A DNA stretch of 64,000 nucleotides. Source: Streptomyces sp. HUAS YS2. Its GTDB lineage: Bacteria > Actinomycetota > Actinomycetes > Streptomycetales > Streptomycetaceae. The notes beneath the pieces were generated by a model that worked only from the letters and a program-made list of their open reading frames with translations, was not told the origin of the DNA and ran no database searches. This document shows, in pieces, positions 32,629 to 40,412 of this stretch. Every line of letters begins with the position of its first letter. Position 1 is the stretch's first letter. The translations under genes were made by a program, and so were the position numbers. The stretch covers positions 1,302,001 through 1,366,000 of the forward strand of contig NZ_CP137573.1 of NCBI RefSeq assembly GCF_033343995.1, in the 5' to 3' direction.

Positions 32629-34421
32629 GCGGTTTCTCCTTCGTCGTGTACGGCGGGTGCTCCGGACGACACCCAGAAGCGGATGGACTCCACGAGCACC
32701 ACGAGCGCCACGGCTGCCGCGAGGGCGGTGAGCGCCAGGGTGAAGTCGCTGCCGGCGGTCGCCGTGAGGGCGGCGAGCACGGCCACCAGGACCGTGCGGC
32801 CCTCGTGACCGCCGATGGTGCGCACCAGCCAGGCGGGCGGCGCGCCGGTGCCGCCGCGAATGCGGTACACCGTGTCGTAGTGATGGTAGGCGACCGCCGC
32901 GATCAGCCCGAATGCCGCGGGAACGGCGTGCGGGACGTCGGAGCGGGCGGCGAGCAGCAGCACGGTCACGTACTCGCCGGCCCGGAAGACGGGCGGGACC
33001 AGCCAGTCGAGGGCGCCCTTGAGGGGAACCATCACGGCGCCGCCCGCGAAGAAGGCGTAGATCCCGGCCGCGAGGACCATGCCCCAGCTGCCGACCGGCA
33101 GCTGGGTGGCGGCGAAGATCAGCTGGGCGGAGGCCAGCACGGCCAGTCCGAGGGTGCCCGGCGACTTGGCGCCGACGCGGATCAGCGTCCCGCGCACCAG
33201 CTCGGCGAGCGGGCCGGTGTCGGTGAGGTCGTACAGCGCCTGTGCGGCGCGGTCGGTGCGCCGGGCCTTGCGGGTCAGCGAGCGCAGCACCCGGCCCGCG
33301 GTGGTGTAGCAGGCGGCGAAGGAGCAGCCGATGATCAGCGCCCAGAAGACGACGCGCGGCGTCGTGACGGCGGTGAGGACCGCGATCATGGCCCAGCGCT
33401 CGCCGATCGGGAGCACGATCATGCGGCGGGCCCAGACCGTCCAGCCCACGCTGTCGAGCCTGTCGGAGAGCGCCGCGGTGGGGCTGGTGTTCGCCGTGGC
33501 GTCGTGGTTGGCCTCGTTGAACGAGAAGTCCACGACGTGTCGGCAGGTCATCAGGACCATCGAGGCGAGTGCCAGGACCCACACGTCGTCGCCGTTGCGG
33601 GCGGCGCCGAGGGCGAGGCCCGCGTAGAACGAGTACTCCTTGGCCCGGTCGAAGGTGGCGTCGAGCCAGGCGCCCATCGTCGAGTACTGCAGGGAGTAGC
33701 GGGCGAGCTGCCCGTCGGTGCAGTCCAGGACGAAGGAGACGAGCAGCAGCACACCGGCCGCGACATAGCCGGCCCGGTCGCCTGTGGCGGCGCAGCCGGC
33801 CGCGATCAGGGCGGTGAGCAGCGAGGCGGTGGTGACCTGGTTCGGGGTCAGGCCGCGGCGGGCGCACCAGCGGGCGATGTAGCGCGAGTACGGGCTGATG
33901 AAGAAGGTGGTGAAGAAGCCGTCGTGGGCCTTGACCGCGTTGCGCAGTCGTACCGCCTCGTCGTCGACCTCGGCGACGGCGGCGCGCGCCCGGTGGCGGC
34001 TCTCGGAGTCGTCGGGCACGGCGGCGACCAGGGAGCCCAGCTCGGGGCGGTGCACGGCCACGCCGTCGGCGGCGAGCGCGTCGGCGAGGGTGTCGGGCAG
34101 CGCCTCGGAGTCCGCCGGGGCGGCGGTCAGCGCCCGCTCCAGGGCCGGCCGGGCGTCGGGCTGCGCGGTGAGCGCGCCGGGGGCGGCGGCCGCGGGGAAG
34201 CGGGGGTCGGTGAGGGCCAGCCGCAGCGCGTGCAGGTGTCCGACGAAGCGGGGGTCGACGACGGCGACGCGACGTCCGGCCGGCACGGCGGCGAGCAGCG
34301 CCGCCGCGTCCGAGGGGCCGGAGGCGACCTGGACGTCGAAGCCGAGCGACTTCAGATCACCGTCGAGCGACGATCCGGGTACCGGCGGGCCGGTGAGGAT
34401 GGCGGTCGACAGACGACTCAC
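32625..34421 (-). CDS. CDP-alcohol phosphotransferase with DUF5941 domain, 598 aa
   Basis: Three regions are visible. Residues 1-160 are a soluble domain (VAVVDPRFVGHLHALRLAL, then Ala/Asp-rich), without a recognised fold. Residues about 165-390 hold a complete CDP-alcohol motif: D233-xx-D236-G237-xx-A240-R241-(x8)-G250-xxx-D254-xxx-D258, with hydrophobic segments around it. Residues about 395-590 form the DUF5941 membrane region with six or more helices. It is first in the envelope cluster and probably makes the lipid- or polymer-linked alcohol phosphate. The GTG start has AAGGA directly against it, so the exact start is uncertain. Confidence 0.85.
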   Translation of the reverse strand: MSRLSTAILTGPPVPGSSLDGDLKSLGFDVQVASGPSDAAALLAAVPAGRRVAVVDPRFVGHLHALRLALTDPRFPAAAAPGALTAQPDARPALERALTAAPADSEALPDTLADALAADGVAVHRPELGSLVAAVPDDSESRHRARAAVAEVDDEAVRLRNAVKAHDGFFTTFFISPYSRYIARWCARRGLTPNQVTTASLLTALIAAGCAATGDRAGYVAAGVLLLVSFVLDCTDGQLARYSLQYSTMGAWLDATFDRAKEYSFYAGLALGAARNGDDVWVLALASMVLMTCRHVVDFSFNEANHDATANTSPTAALSDRLDSVGWTVWARRMIVLPIGERWAMIAVLTAVTTPRVVFWALIIGCSFAACYTTAGRVLRSLTRKARRTDRAAQALYDLTDTGPLAELVRGTLIRVGAKSPGTLGLAVLASAQLIFAATQLPVGSWGMVLAAGIYAFFAGGAVMVPLKGALDWLVPPVFRAGEYVTVLLLAARSDVPHAVPAAFGLIAAVAYHHYDTVYRIRGGTGAPPAWLVRTIGGHEGRTVLVAVLAALTATAGSDFTLALTALAAAVALVVLVESIRFWVSSGAPAVHDEGETA

Positions 34422-34662
34422 TCCTTGGCGCTGACAGGGCTGATGGCACGGCGGCAGGGCCCGTGACCCGGGCGGCGGCTCGCCGGCTGAGGCTATCGGA
34501 TGAACGAAAGCGCGAGTTCACCGAGGTTTTGTGCTACGGCCGCCCCCGGTCGGTTGCCGGGCGTCCCCGCCCGCCGGTCCGCGCGGCCGTGGTGGAGATC
34601 ATCATGGGCGATCGACACCTCGGCCCACAAACCGCGTCCCCGGAGGACCTAGGGTGGCTGTC

Positions 34663-35646
34663 ATGACTTGGCTGATCACGGGCGGAGCGGGCTACATCGG
34701 GGCCCATGTGGCGCACACCATGACGGACGCCGACGAGCGGGTCGTCGTGCTCGACGACGTCACCTCGGGCGTTCCCACGCGGCTGCCCGCGGGCGTCCCG
34801 CTGGTGCGGGGTTCGATCGCCGACCGGGAACTCCTCGACCGGACCCTCGCCGAGCACGATGTGACGGGTGTGGTGCATCTCGCGGCGAAGAAGCAGGTCG
34901 GGGAGTCCGTCGAGCGCCCGCTGTACTACTACCGGGAGAACGTGCACGGGCTGACCGTGCTCCTGGAGGCCGTGGTCGCGGCCGGGGTGCCGCGGTTCCT
35001 GTTCTCGTCCTCGGCGGCGGTGTACGGCGTCCCGGACGTGGAGCTGATCACCGAGGAGACCCCGGCGGAGCCGATCAACCCGTACGGCGAGACCAAGCTG
35101 GCCGGCGAGTGGCTGGTGCGGGCGACCGGGCAGGCGCACGGCATCGCGACGGCCTGTCTGCGCTACTTCAACGTGGCGGGCGCGGCCCGGCCGGAGCTGG
35201 CGGACACCGGGGTGTTCAACATCATCCCGATGTTCTTCGACCGGATCACCCGGGGCGAGGCCCCGCGGATCTTCGGCACGGACTACCCGACCGAGGACGG
35301 CACCTGCGTCCGCGACTACATCCACATCTCCGACCTCGCCGAGGCCCATCTGGCGATCGCGCGCCGGTTGGAGGCGCAGCGCGGCGCCGGGGACCTGACG
35401 GTGAACATCGGGCGCGGGCGCGGGGTCTCGGTGCGCGAGCTGGCCGATCTCGTCGCCGAGGTGACCGGGTTCACGGGCACGCCGGTGGTCGAGGGGCGCC
35501 GGCCGGGGGACGCGGCCCGCGCGGTCGCCTCGGTGGACCGGATCGCCGAGGAACTGGGCTGGACGGCGAGCCGCGACGTACGCGAGATGGTCGAGTCGGC
35601 CTGGGAGGGCTGGCGGCTGCACCACCCGGAGGCCGCCGCCCGCTGA
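34663..35646 (+). CDS. galE: UDP-glucose 4-epimerase GalE-like
   Basis: 327 aa. The Rossmann motif GGAGYIGAHV is at the N-terminus, the catalytic Ser/Tyr/Lys are in SSSAAVYG and NPYGETKLAGE (YxxxK), and NVAGA and DYIHISDLAEAH are GalE-like. It interconverts UDP-glucose and UDP-galactose with bound NAD. It diverges from the envelope cluster and may supply its sugar donor. Start: ATG 34663 behind AGGGTGG; an in-frame GTG at 34654, 7 bases after GGAGG, is a strong alternative that adds three residues. Confidence 0.9.
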   Translation: MTWLITGGAGYIGAHVAHTMTDADERVVVLDDVTSGVPTRLPAGVPLVRGSIADRELLDRTLAEHDVTGVVHLAAKKQVGESVERPLYYYRENVHGLTVLLEAVVAAGVPRFLFSSSAAVYGVPDVELITEETPAEPINPYGETKLAGEWLVRATGQAHGIATACLRYFNVAGAARPELADTGVFNIIPMFFDRITRGEAPRIFGTDYPTEDGTCVRDYIHISDLAEAHLAIARRLEAQRGAGDLTVNIGRGRGVSVRELADLVAEVTGFTGTPVVEGRRPGDAARAVASVDRIAEELGWTASRDVREMVESAWEGWRLHHPEAAAR

Positions 35647-35669
35647 GCGGGGCGCCCCGATCGGAAGAT

Positions 35670-35701
35670 CTCTGACCTGCGGACATAACCGCAGGTCAGA
35701 G
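35670..35701 (+). terminator. 13-bp inverted repeat after galE
   Basis: CTCTGACCTGCGG and CCGCAGGTCAGAG form a perfect 13-bp stem with an ACATAA loop, 24 bases past the galE stop. It is probably the galE terminator, though there is no T run, and it ends 4 bases before the candidate Zur box. Confidence 0.65.
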
Positions 35702-35705
35702 CACA

Positions 35706-35720
35706 TGACAACGGTGTTCA
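35706..35720 (+). promoter_or_regulatory. candidate Zur box upstream of the zinc exporter
   Basis: TGACAACGGTGTTCA has the 7-1-7 layout of actinobacterial Zur boxes (TGAxAAxGxTxTTCA-like): 10 of 15 positions agree with its own reverse complement, and TGA/TCA occupy the outer positions. It lies about 80 bases before the exporter gene. In S. coelicolor, Zur directly activates the exporter gene zitB when zinc is plentiful, which supports the assignment. Confidence 0.6.
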
Positions 35721-35801
35721 GTACCGTGTTGCAGATACCCCCCACCCGTAGTTCACTGGCCACTCGGGGCACAGGAGACGACACGACCGGGAGGCCTTGT
35801 C

Positions 35802-36743
35802 ATGGGGGCTGGACACGACCACGGGCACAGCCACGGCGGCCCGCCGCCGACGGGCACGGCGGCCGCCGCGTACCGCGGGCGGCTGCGCATCGCGCTCGCC
35901 ATCACGCTCTCGGTGATGGTGGTGGAGGTCGTCGGCGGCATCGTCGCGGACTCGCTGGCGCTGATCGCCGACGCGGCGCACATGGCGACCGACGCGGTGG
36001 GCCTGGCGATGGCCCTGCTCGCGATCCACTTCGCCAACAAGCCCCCCTCCGGGAACCGCACCTTCGGCTACGCCCGGGCGGAGATCCTGGCCGCGCTCGC
36101 GAACTGTCTGCTGCTGCTCGTCGTCGGCGGCTACGTGCTGTACGAGGCGGTGCAGCGGTTCATCGAGCCCGCCGAGACCAAGGGCGGCCTGGCGATCGCG
36201 TTCGCGCTCGTCGGCCTGGTGGCCAACATGATCTCCCTCTCGCTGCTGGTGCGCGGCCAGCAGGAGAGCCTGAACGTGCGCGGCGCGTATCTGGAGGTGC
36301 TCGCGGACGCGCTCGGCTCGGTGACGGTGCTGATCTCGTCCGGCATCATCCTGGCGACCGGCTGGCAGTACGCGGACCCGATCGCCTCGATCGTGATCGG
36401 CCTGATGATCGTGCCGCGCACGCTGAAGCTGCTGCGCGAGACCCTCGACGTGCTCCTGGAGTCGGCGCCGAAGGGCGTCGACATGGCCGAGGTGCGCGCC
36501 CACATCGTGGCGCTGCCCGGCGTGCAGGACGTGCACGACCTGCACGCCTGGACGATCACCTCCGGGATGCCGGTGCTCTCCGCGCACGTGGTGGTCGACC
36601 AGGAGGCGCTGGACGCGGTGGGCCACGAGAAGATGCTGCACGACCTCCAGGGGTGCCTGGGGGACCACTTCGACGTGGAGCACTGCACCTTCCAGCTGGA
36701 GCCGGTGGGTCACGCGGAGCACGAGGCGAGGCTCTGCCACTGA
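35802..36743 (+). CDS. zitB: cation diffusion facilitator, zinc exporter (ZitB-like)
   Basis: 313 aa, start ATG 35802 with GGGAGG upstream. The His-rich N-terminus (GAGHDHGHSHG) binds metal. There are six hydrophobic segments; the transport-site residues are in LIADAAHMATDAVG (segment II, HxxxD) and YLEVLADALGSV (segment V, two Asp). The C-terminal cytoplasmic domain has VHDLHAWTITSGMPVLSAHV and ends in a His-rich tail. It exports Zn2+ by exchange with protons. A candidate Zur site upstream and the gene order next to idi both agree with zitB of S. coelicolor. Confidence 0.9.
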   Translation: MGAGHDHGHSHGGPPPTGTAAAAYRGRLRIALAITLSVMVVEVVGGIVADSLALIADAAHMATDAVGLAMALLAIHFANKPPSGNRTFGYARAEILAALANCLLLLVVGGYVLYEAVQRFIEPAETKGGLAIAFALVGLVANMISLSLLVRGQQESLNVRGAYLEVLADALGSVTVLISSGIILATGWQYADPIASIVIGLMIVPRTLKLLRETLDVLLESAPKGVDMAEVRAHIVALPGVQDVHDLHAWTITSGMPVLSAHVVVDQEALDAVGHEKMLHDLQGCLGDHFDVEHCTFQLEPVGHAEHEARLCH

Positions 36744-36795
36744 GCCGCTGGTAGCCTCGTCGGGTACGTACGCGTGTGGAGAGGAGCTGAGGTTG

Positions 36796-36867
36796 ATGAC
36801 CGTCGCGATGGAGGCTGCCGTGTTCGGCAGCGCCCGGTCCGCCTTCAGCTTCCGGGTCTCCGGCTGA
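36796..36867 (+). CDS. possible 23-aa leader peptide upstream of the methyltransferase gene
   Basis: ATG at 36796 opens MTVAMEAAVFGSARSAFSFRVSG, preceded by GAGGAGCTGAGG. It ends 47 bases before the TTG start of the methyltransferase-GNAT gene. With the hairpin that follows, it looks like a translated leader. Confidence 0.4.
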   Translation: MTVAMEAAVFGSARSAFSFRVSG

Positions 36868-36885
36868 CCTGACACCACGTCGGCC

Positions 36886-36911
36886 GGGACCCTCTCACAC
36901 AAGGGTTTCCC
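36886..36911 (+). promoter_or_regulatory. hairpin covering the ribosome binding site of the methyltransferase gene
   Basis: GGGACCCT pairs with AGGGTTTCCC, apart from a bulge, across an 8-base loop. The 3' arm contains AAGGG, the only Shine-Dalgarno-like stretch before the TTG start at 36915, so the fold would hide it. Confidence 0.4.
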
Positions 36912-36914
36912 ACG

Positions 36915-38168
36915 TTGTCCGACAACAACAACGCTCTGTACGACGCCTTCTTCGCCCTGCACCACGGTCTGCCGCGGCAGGGCCCGGGCTCCGATTCCAC
37001 CACCCGCCGGCTGCTCTCGCTCTGCGGCCCGCTTCCCGCGCGTCCGCGCGTGCTCGACCTGGGCTGCGGCCCGGGCCGCAGCGCGCTGCTGCTCGCGGCC
37101 GAGGCGGGCGCCGAGGTCACGGCCGTCGACCTGCACCGGCCGTTCCTGGACGAGCTGCGCACGGCCGCCGAGGCCCGCGGGCTGGGCGGCTCGGTGCACA
37201 CGGTCGAGGCCGACATGGGCGCGCTCGACCTCCCGGACGGGTCGTTCGACCTGATCTGGGCGGAGAGCTCGGCCTACGTGATCGGCTTCGACACCGCCCT
37301 GCGCGCGTGGCGCGGGCTGCTCGCGCCCGGAGGGACGCTCGTGCTCACCGAGTGCGAATGGACCACCGGCGCCCCCGGCCCGGAGGCGCGCGCCTTCTGG
37401 GACCAGCACTACACGCTCCGCACCACCGCCGAGAACACCGCGGCGACGGTCGCCGCCGGGTACCACGTCCTCGGCGTCGTACCCCAGCCGGAGAGCGACT
37501 GGGAGGCGTACTACGGCCCACTGGGCGAGCGGGCCGACGCCGCGGACCCGTCGGCCCCCGGCATGGCCGAGGCTCTGGCGGCCACCCGCGCGGAGATCGC
37601 GATGCGCCGCGAGCACGGCGCCGAGTACGGCTACACCGGCTACGTGCTGCGGCGGGCGGACGACCGCTGGAGCACCCGGGAAGAGACGGCCGCGGACGTC
37701 GCCGGCGTACGGGAGATCAACACGGCGGCCTTCGCGACCGCGGAGGAGGCCGGGCTCGTCGACGCCCTGCGCGAGGACCCGGAAGCCTGGCTGCCGGGCC
37801 TGTCGTACGTCGCCGAGGCCCCGGACGGCACCGTCGCCGGGTACGCGCTGATCACCCGGTGCACGGTCGGCGGCGAGCCGGCCGCCGCGCTGGCGCCGGT
37901 CGCCGTCGCACCCGCCTTCCAGCGGCAGGGGGCCGGCGAGGCCGTGGTCCGGGCCGTGCTCGACGCGGCGCGGCTGCGCGGGGAGCGGCTCGTGCTGGTG
38001 CTCGGGCACCCGGAGTACTACCCGAGGTTCGGTTTCGTCCGGGCGTCGGAGTACGGGATCCGGCCGGGCTTCGAGGTTCCGGACGAGGCCATGATGGCGC
38101 TGGCACTGGACGGTTCCGCTCCGCTTCCGCTGGGCATGATCCACTACCCGGCGGCCTTCGGGGTCTGA
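36915..38168 (+). CDS. methyltransferase-N-acetyltransferase fusion protein
   Basis: 417 aa from a TTG start. The N-terminal domain (about 1-245) is a class I SAM-dependent methyltransferase: motif I VLDLGCGPGRSAL, then VTAVDL, EADMGALDLPDGSFDLIWAE and LLAPGGTLVLTECEW. The C-terminal domain (about 255-410) is a GNAT acetyltransferase: acetyl-CoA binding ALAPVAVAPAFQRQGAGEAVV (the Q/R-x-x-G-x-G/A signature) and VLGHPEYYPRFGFV. Fused proteins of this kind occur in several actinobacteria, but the substrate is not known. A short upstream ORF and hairpin suggest translational control. Confidence 0.88.
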   Translation: MSDNNNALYDAFFALHHGLPRQGPGSDSTTRRLLSLCGPLPARPRVLDLGCGPGRSALLLAAEAGAEVTAVDLHRPFLDELRTAAEARGLGGSVHTVEADMGALDLPDGSFDLIWAESSAYVIGFDTALRAWRGLLAPGGTLVLTECEWTTGAPGPEARAFWDQHYTLRTTAENTAATVAAGYHVLGVVPQPESDWEAYYGPLGERADAADPSAPGMAEALAATRAEIAMRREHGAEYGYTGYVLRRADDRWSTREETAADVAGVREINTAAFATAEEAGLVDALREDPEAWLPGLSYVAEAPDGTVAGYALITRCTVGGEPAAALAPVAVAPAFQRQGAGEAVVRAVLDAARLRGERLVLVLGHPEYYPRFGFVRASEYGIRPGFEVPDEAMMALALDGSAPLPLGMIHYPAAFGV

Positions 38169-38322
38169 TGCTCCGTCCGCTCCCGTCGTACGTGTGGGTG
38201 CACCGCGTGTACTCCGGTACGGCGGGAGCTGACCCGTCCGGCCGCCGAAATGGGGACATGCCGTTCTTGTACGGCAGACTGGACGAGCCCCACCGGGCCG
38301 AGGACCGAAGCGAAGGATGAGT

Positions 38323-38931
38323 ATGCCGACCACACCCGCAACCGCGGCGCACACCTCGTCGAACGGCGTCCAGCCGAGCGGAGTCGAGCCGTCGATCATG
38401 CTCGAACTGGTCGACGAGGACGGCAGGACGATCGGGACCGCCGAGAAGCTCTCCGCGCACCTGGCTCCGGGCCGGCTGCACCGGGCGTTCTCCGTGTTCC
38501 TCTTCGACGAGTCGGGCCGGCTGCTGCTGCAGCGCCGGGCCCTCGGCAAGTACCACTCCCCCGGCGTCTGGTCGAACACCTGCTGCGGCCACCCCTACCC
38601 GGGCGAGGCGCCGTTCGCGGCGGCGGCCCGGCGGACGCACGAGGAGCTGGGCGTCTCCCCGTCGCTGATGGCGGAGGCGGGCACCGTCCGCTACAACCAC
38701 CCGGACCCGGCGTCGGGCCTGGTGGAGCAGGAGTTCAACCATCTGTTCGTGGGCATGGTGCAGGGGCCGCTGCGGCCGGACCCGGAGGAGATCGAGGACA
38801 CCGCGTTCGTGACGGCGGCGGAGCTGACGGAGCGGCACGCCTCGGCGCCGTTCTCGGCCTGGTTCATGACCGTGCTGGACGCCGCGCGTCCGGCGATCAA
38901 GGAACTGACGGGTCCGGCCGGGGGCTGGTGA
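38323..38931 (+). CDS. idi: isopentenyl-diphosphate delta-isomerase, type I
   Basis: 202 aa from the ATG at 38323, 6 bases after GAAGG; an ATG two codons upstream sits too close to it, and MPxTPAT is the known Streptomyces N-terminus. It interconverts IPP and DMAPP. It is a Nudix-fold enzyme with the catalytic Cys in NTCCGHP and the catalytic Glu in the EQEFNHLFVG segment; AARRTHEELGV is the Nudix-like helix. It supports hopanoid and other isoprenoid synthesis. Its 3' end overlaps the convergent ATPase gene by 35 bases. Confidence 0.95.
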   Translation: MPTTPATAAHTSSNGVQPSGVEPSIMLELVDEDGRTIGTAEKLSAHLAPGRLHRAFSVFLFDESGRLLLQRRALGKYHSPGVWSNTCCGHPYPGEAPFAAAARRTHEELGVSPSLMAEAGTVRYNHPDPASGLVEQEFNHLFVGMVQGPLRPDPEEIEDTAFVTAAELTERHASAPFSAWFMTVLDAARPAIKELTGPAGGW

Positions 38932-39409
38932 CCTCGGGCGCCGCCCCTTGCCCCGGCACCTGCGGGGCGAGGGGCAGCGCCGCCCAGATGATCTTGCCGC
39001 CGCTCGCGGTGTGCTCGACGTCGCAGGCCCCTCCGGCCTCCAGGGCGATCTCCCGCACCAGCAGGAGTCCCCGGCCGCCGGTCTGCGCGTAGTCGGCCTC
39101 CAGCGCCTTGGGTCGGTACGGGTGGTTGTCCTCGACCGACACCCGGATCCACTCGGCGCCGATCGCGACCTCGACCGCTATCTCCGGGGAGAGCAGCGCC
39201 GCGTGCTTGACCGCGTTGGTGACCAGCTCGGAGACGATCAGGAGCAGGCCCTGCACGGTGTCGTCGTGGGCCGGGACGCCCTGCCGGCCGATCAGGTCGC
39301 GGACGGCGTGCCGGGCCTGCGGCACGGAGACGTCGACCGCAGGGGCGGTGAAGCGCCAGACACCCTCGTAGGACGGTGGCCGGGCGGGGACGCTCCCGCG
39401 GCTCTCCAT
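38897..39409 (-). CDS. anti-sigma-factor-like ATP-binding protein (RsbW/SpoIIAB type)
   Basis: 170 aa from ATG 39409, with GGGAG upstream; a GTG at 39445 has no ribosome binding site. The GHKL/HATPase fold shows the N box LLLIVSELVTNAVKHA, a D-containing box RVSVEDNHPYRP and the glycine loop TGGRGLLLVREIA. Streptomyces carry dozens of such small kinases that bind sigma factors or anti-anti-sigma proteins. No partner gene is adjacent, so the target is unknown. Confidence 0.85.
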   Translation of the reverse strand: MESRGSVPARPPSYEGVWRFTAPAVDVSVPQARHAVRDLIGRQGVPAHDDTVQGLLLIVSELVTNAVKHAALLSPEIAVEVAIGAEWIRVSVEDNHPYRPKALEADYAQTGGRGLLLVREIALEAGGACDVEHTASGGKIIWAALPLAPQVPGQGAAPEVTSPRPDPSVP

Positions 39410-39640
39410 AGTCCGGCTCCCACCCTCGTGCTCGATTGTCGCCACGAGGTCGAGTCTTGAACATTCCCCTGGTACGGACCGGGCTACTGACCAGAAGTCG
39501 ACACGTATCGACCACTTTCTGATCGCTTGAGTATGCCCGCGTCAGTTGTTCGACTGCGCCTGACCCTCCGGTGACGGGTTACCGGACGTATCCGCCTGTG
39601 CGTCCTCAGCGACACCCCTCCTGAGCGTGCGCTTAGGTCT

Positions 39641-39657
39641 CCCGGATAACATCCGGG
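39641..39657 (+). other. hairpin abutting the crotonase start codon
   Basis: CCCGGAT-AAC-ATCCGGG is a perfect 7-bp stem ending one base before the ATG at 39659. Any Shine-Dalgarno sequence would be inside it, and none is visible. Confidence 0.45.
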
Positions 39658-39658
39658 C

Positions 39659-40411
39659 ATGGAGCCCATCGAGCCGCAGCTGAAGCACTCCGTCGCCGAC
39701 GGCATCGCGACCGTCGTGATCACCAACCCCGCCAAGCGCAACGCCATGACGGCCGGGATGTGGCGCGCGCTGCCCGGCCTGCTCGGACAGCTGGCGGCCG
39801 ACCCCGCCGTCCGGGCGCTGGTGCTCTCCGGGGCCGGCGACACGTTCTGCGCCGGGGCTGACATCTCCACCCTGCGCGAGCCCGGCGACGAGCAGCAGTC
39901 CCTCGCGGTACGGGCCGAGGACGCGCTCGCCGCCTTCCCGAAGCCCACACTGGCGGCGGTGCGCGGCTTCTGCGTGGGCGGCGGCAGCCAACTGGCGGCC
40001 GCGTGCGACCTGCGGTTCGCAGAGGAGGGCGCGCGGTTCGGGGTGACCCCGGCGAAGCTGGGCATCGTCTACCCCGCGTCGTCGACCCGGCGGCTCGCCG
40101 CCCTGGTGGGCCCGGCCGCCGCCAAGTACCTGCTCTTCTCAGGCGAGTTGATCGACAGCGAGCGAGCGCTGCGCACCGGGCTGGTCGACGAGGTGCTCGC
40201 GGTCGGCGAACTCGACAAGCGGGTCGCCGAGTTCACCCGCGTGCTCGCCTCGCGCTCGCTGCTCACGCAGGCCGCGGCGAAGGAGTTCGCCGACGGCCGC
40301 ACGGACCGGGACGCCCACTGGGCGGACGAGGCGCGCGGCAGCGGCGACACCGCGGAGGGCGTCGCGGCCTTCCTGGAGCGCCGTCCGCCGCGCTTCACGT
40401 ACGGGCTCTGA
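39659..40411 (+). CDS. enoyl-CoA hydratase/isomerase family protein lacking both catalytic Glu
   Basis: 250 aa with the crotonase fold: NPAKRNAM, GDTFCAGADIS (CoA and oxyanion hole) and FCVGGGSQLAAACDLRFA. The two Glu of true hydratases are absent: the first position (GGGxE) is Gln111 and the second, around residue 130 (FGVTPAKLG), is Thr-Pro. The oxyanion hole is intact, so it may be an isomerase, decarboxylase, hydrolase or ligand-binding relative, and not a hydratase. Its ATG directly follows a hairpin. It converges on the DJ-1 gene with one base between stop codons. Confidence 0.85.
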   Translation: MEPIEPQLKHSVADGIATVVITNPAKRNAMTAGMWRALPGLLGQLAADPAVRALVLSGAGDTFCAGADISTLREPGDEQQSLAVRAEDALAAFPKPTLAAVRGFCVGGGSQLAAACDLRFAEEGARFGVTPAKLGIVYPASSTRRLAALVGPAAAKYLLFSGELIDSERALRTGLVDEVLAVGELDKRVAEFTRVLASRSLLTQAAAKEFADGRTDRDAHWADEARGSGDTAEGVAAFLERRPPRFTYGL

Positions 40412-40412
40412 C

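Noticed and set aside
35670..35701. Inverted repeat as an operator for the zinc exporter
   Set aside because: Its 13-bp stem and position right after galE fit a terminator better; the Zur-like box beside it explains regulation more simply.
38317..38322. Upstream ATG as start of idi
   Set aside because: It abuts the GAAGG ribosome binding site; the ATG at 38323 has proper spacing and the known MPxTPAT N-terminus.
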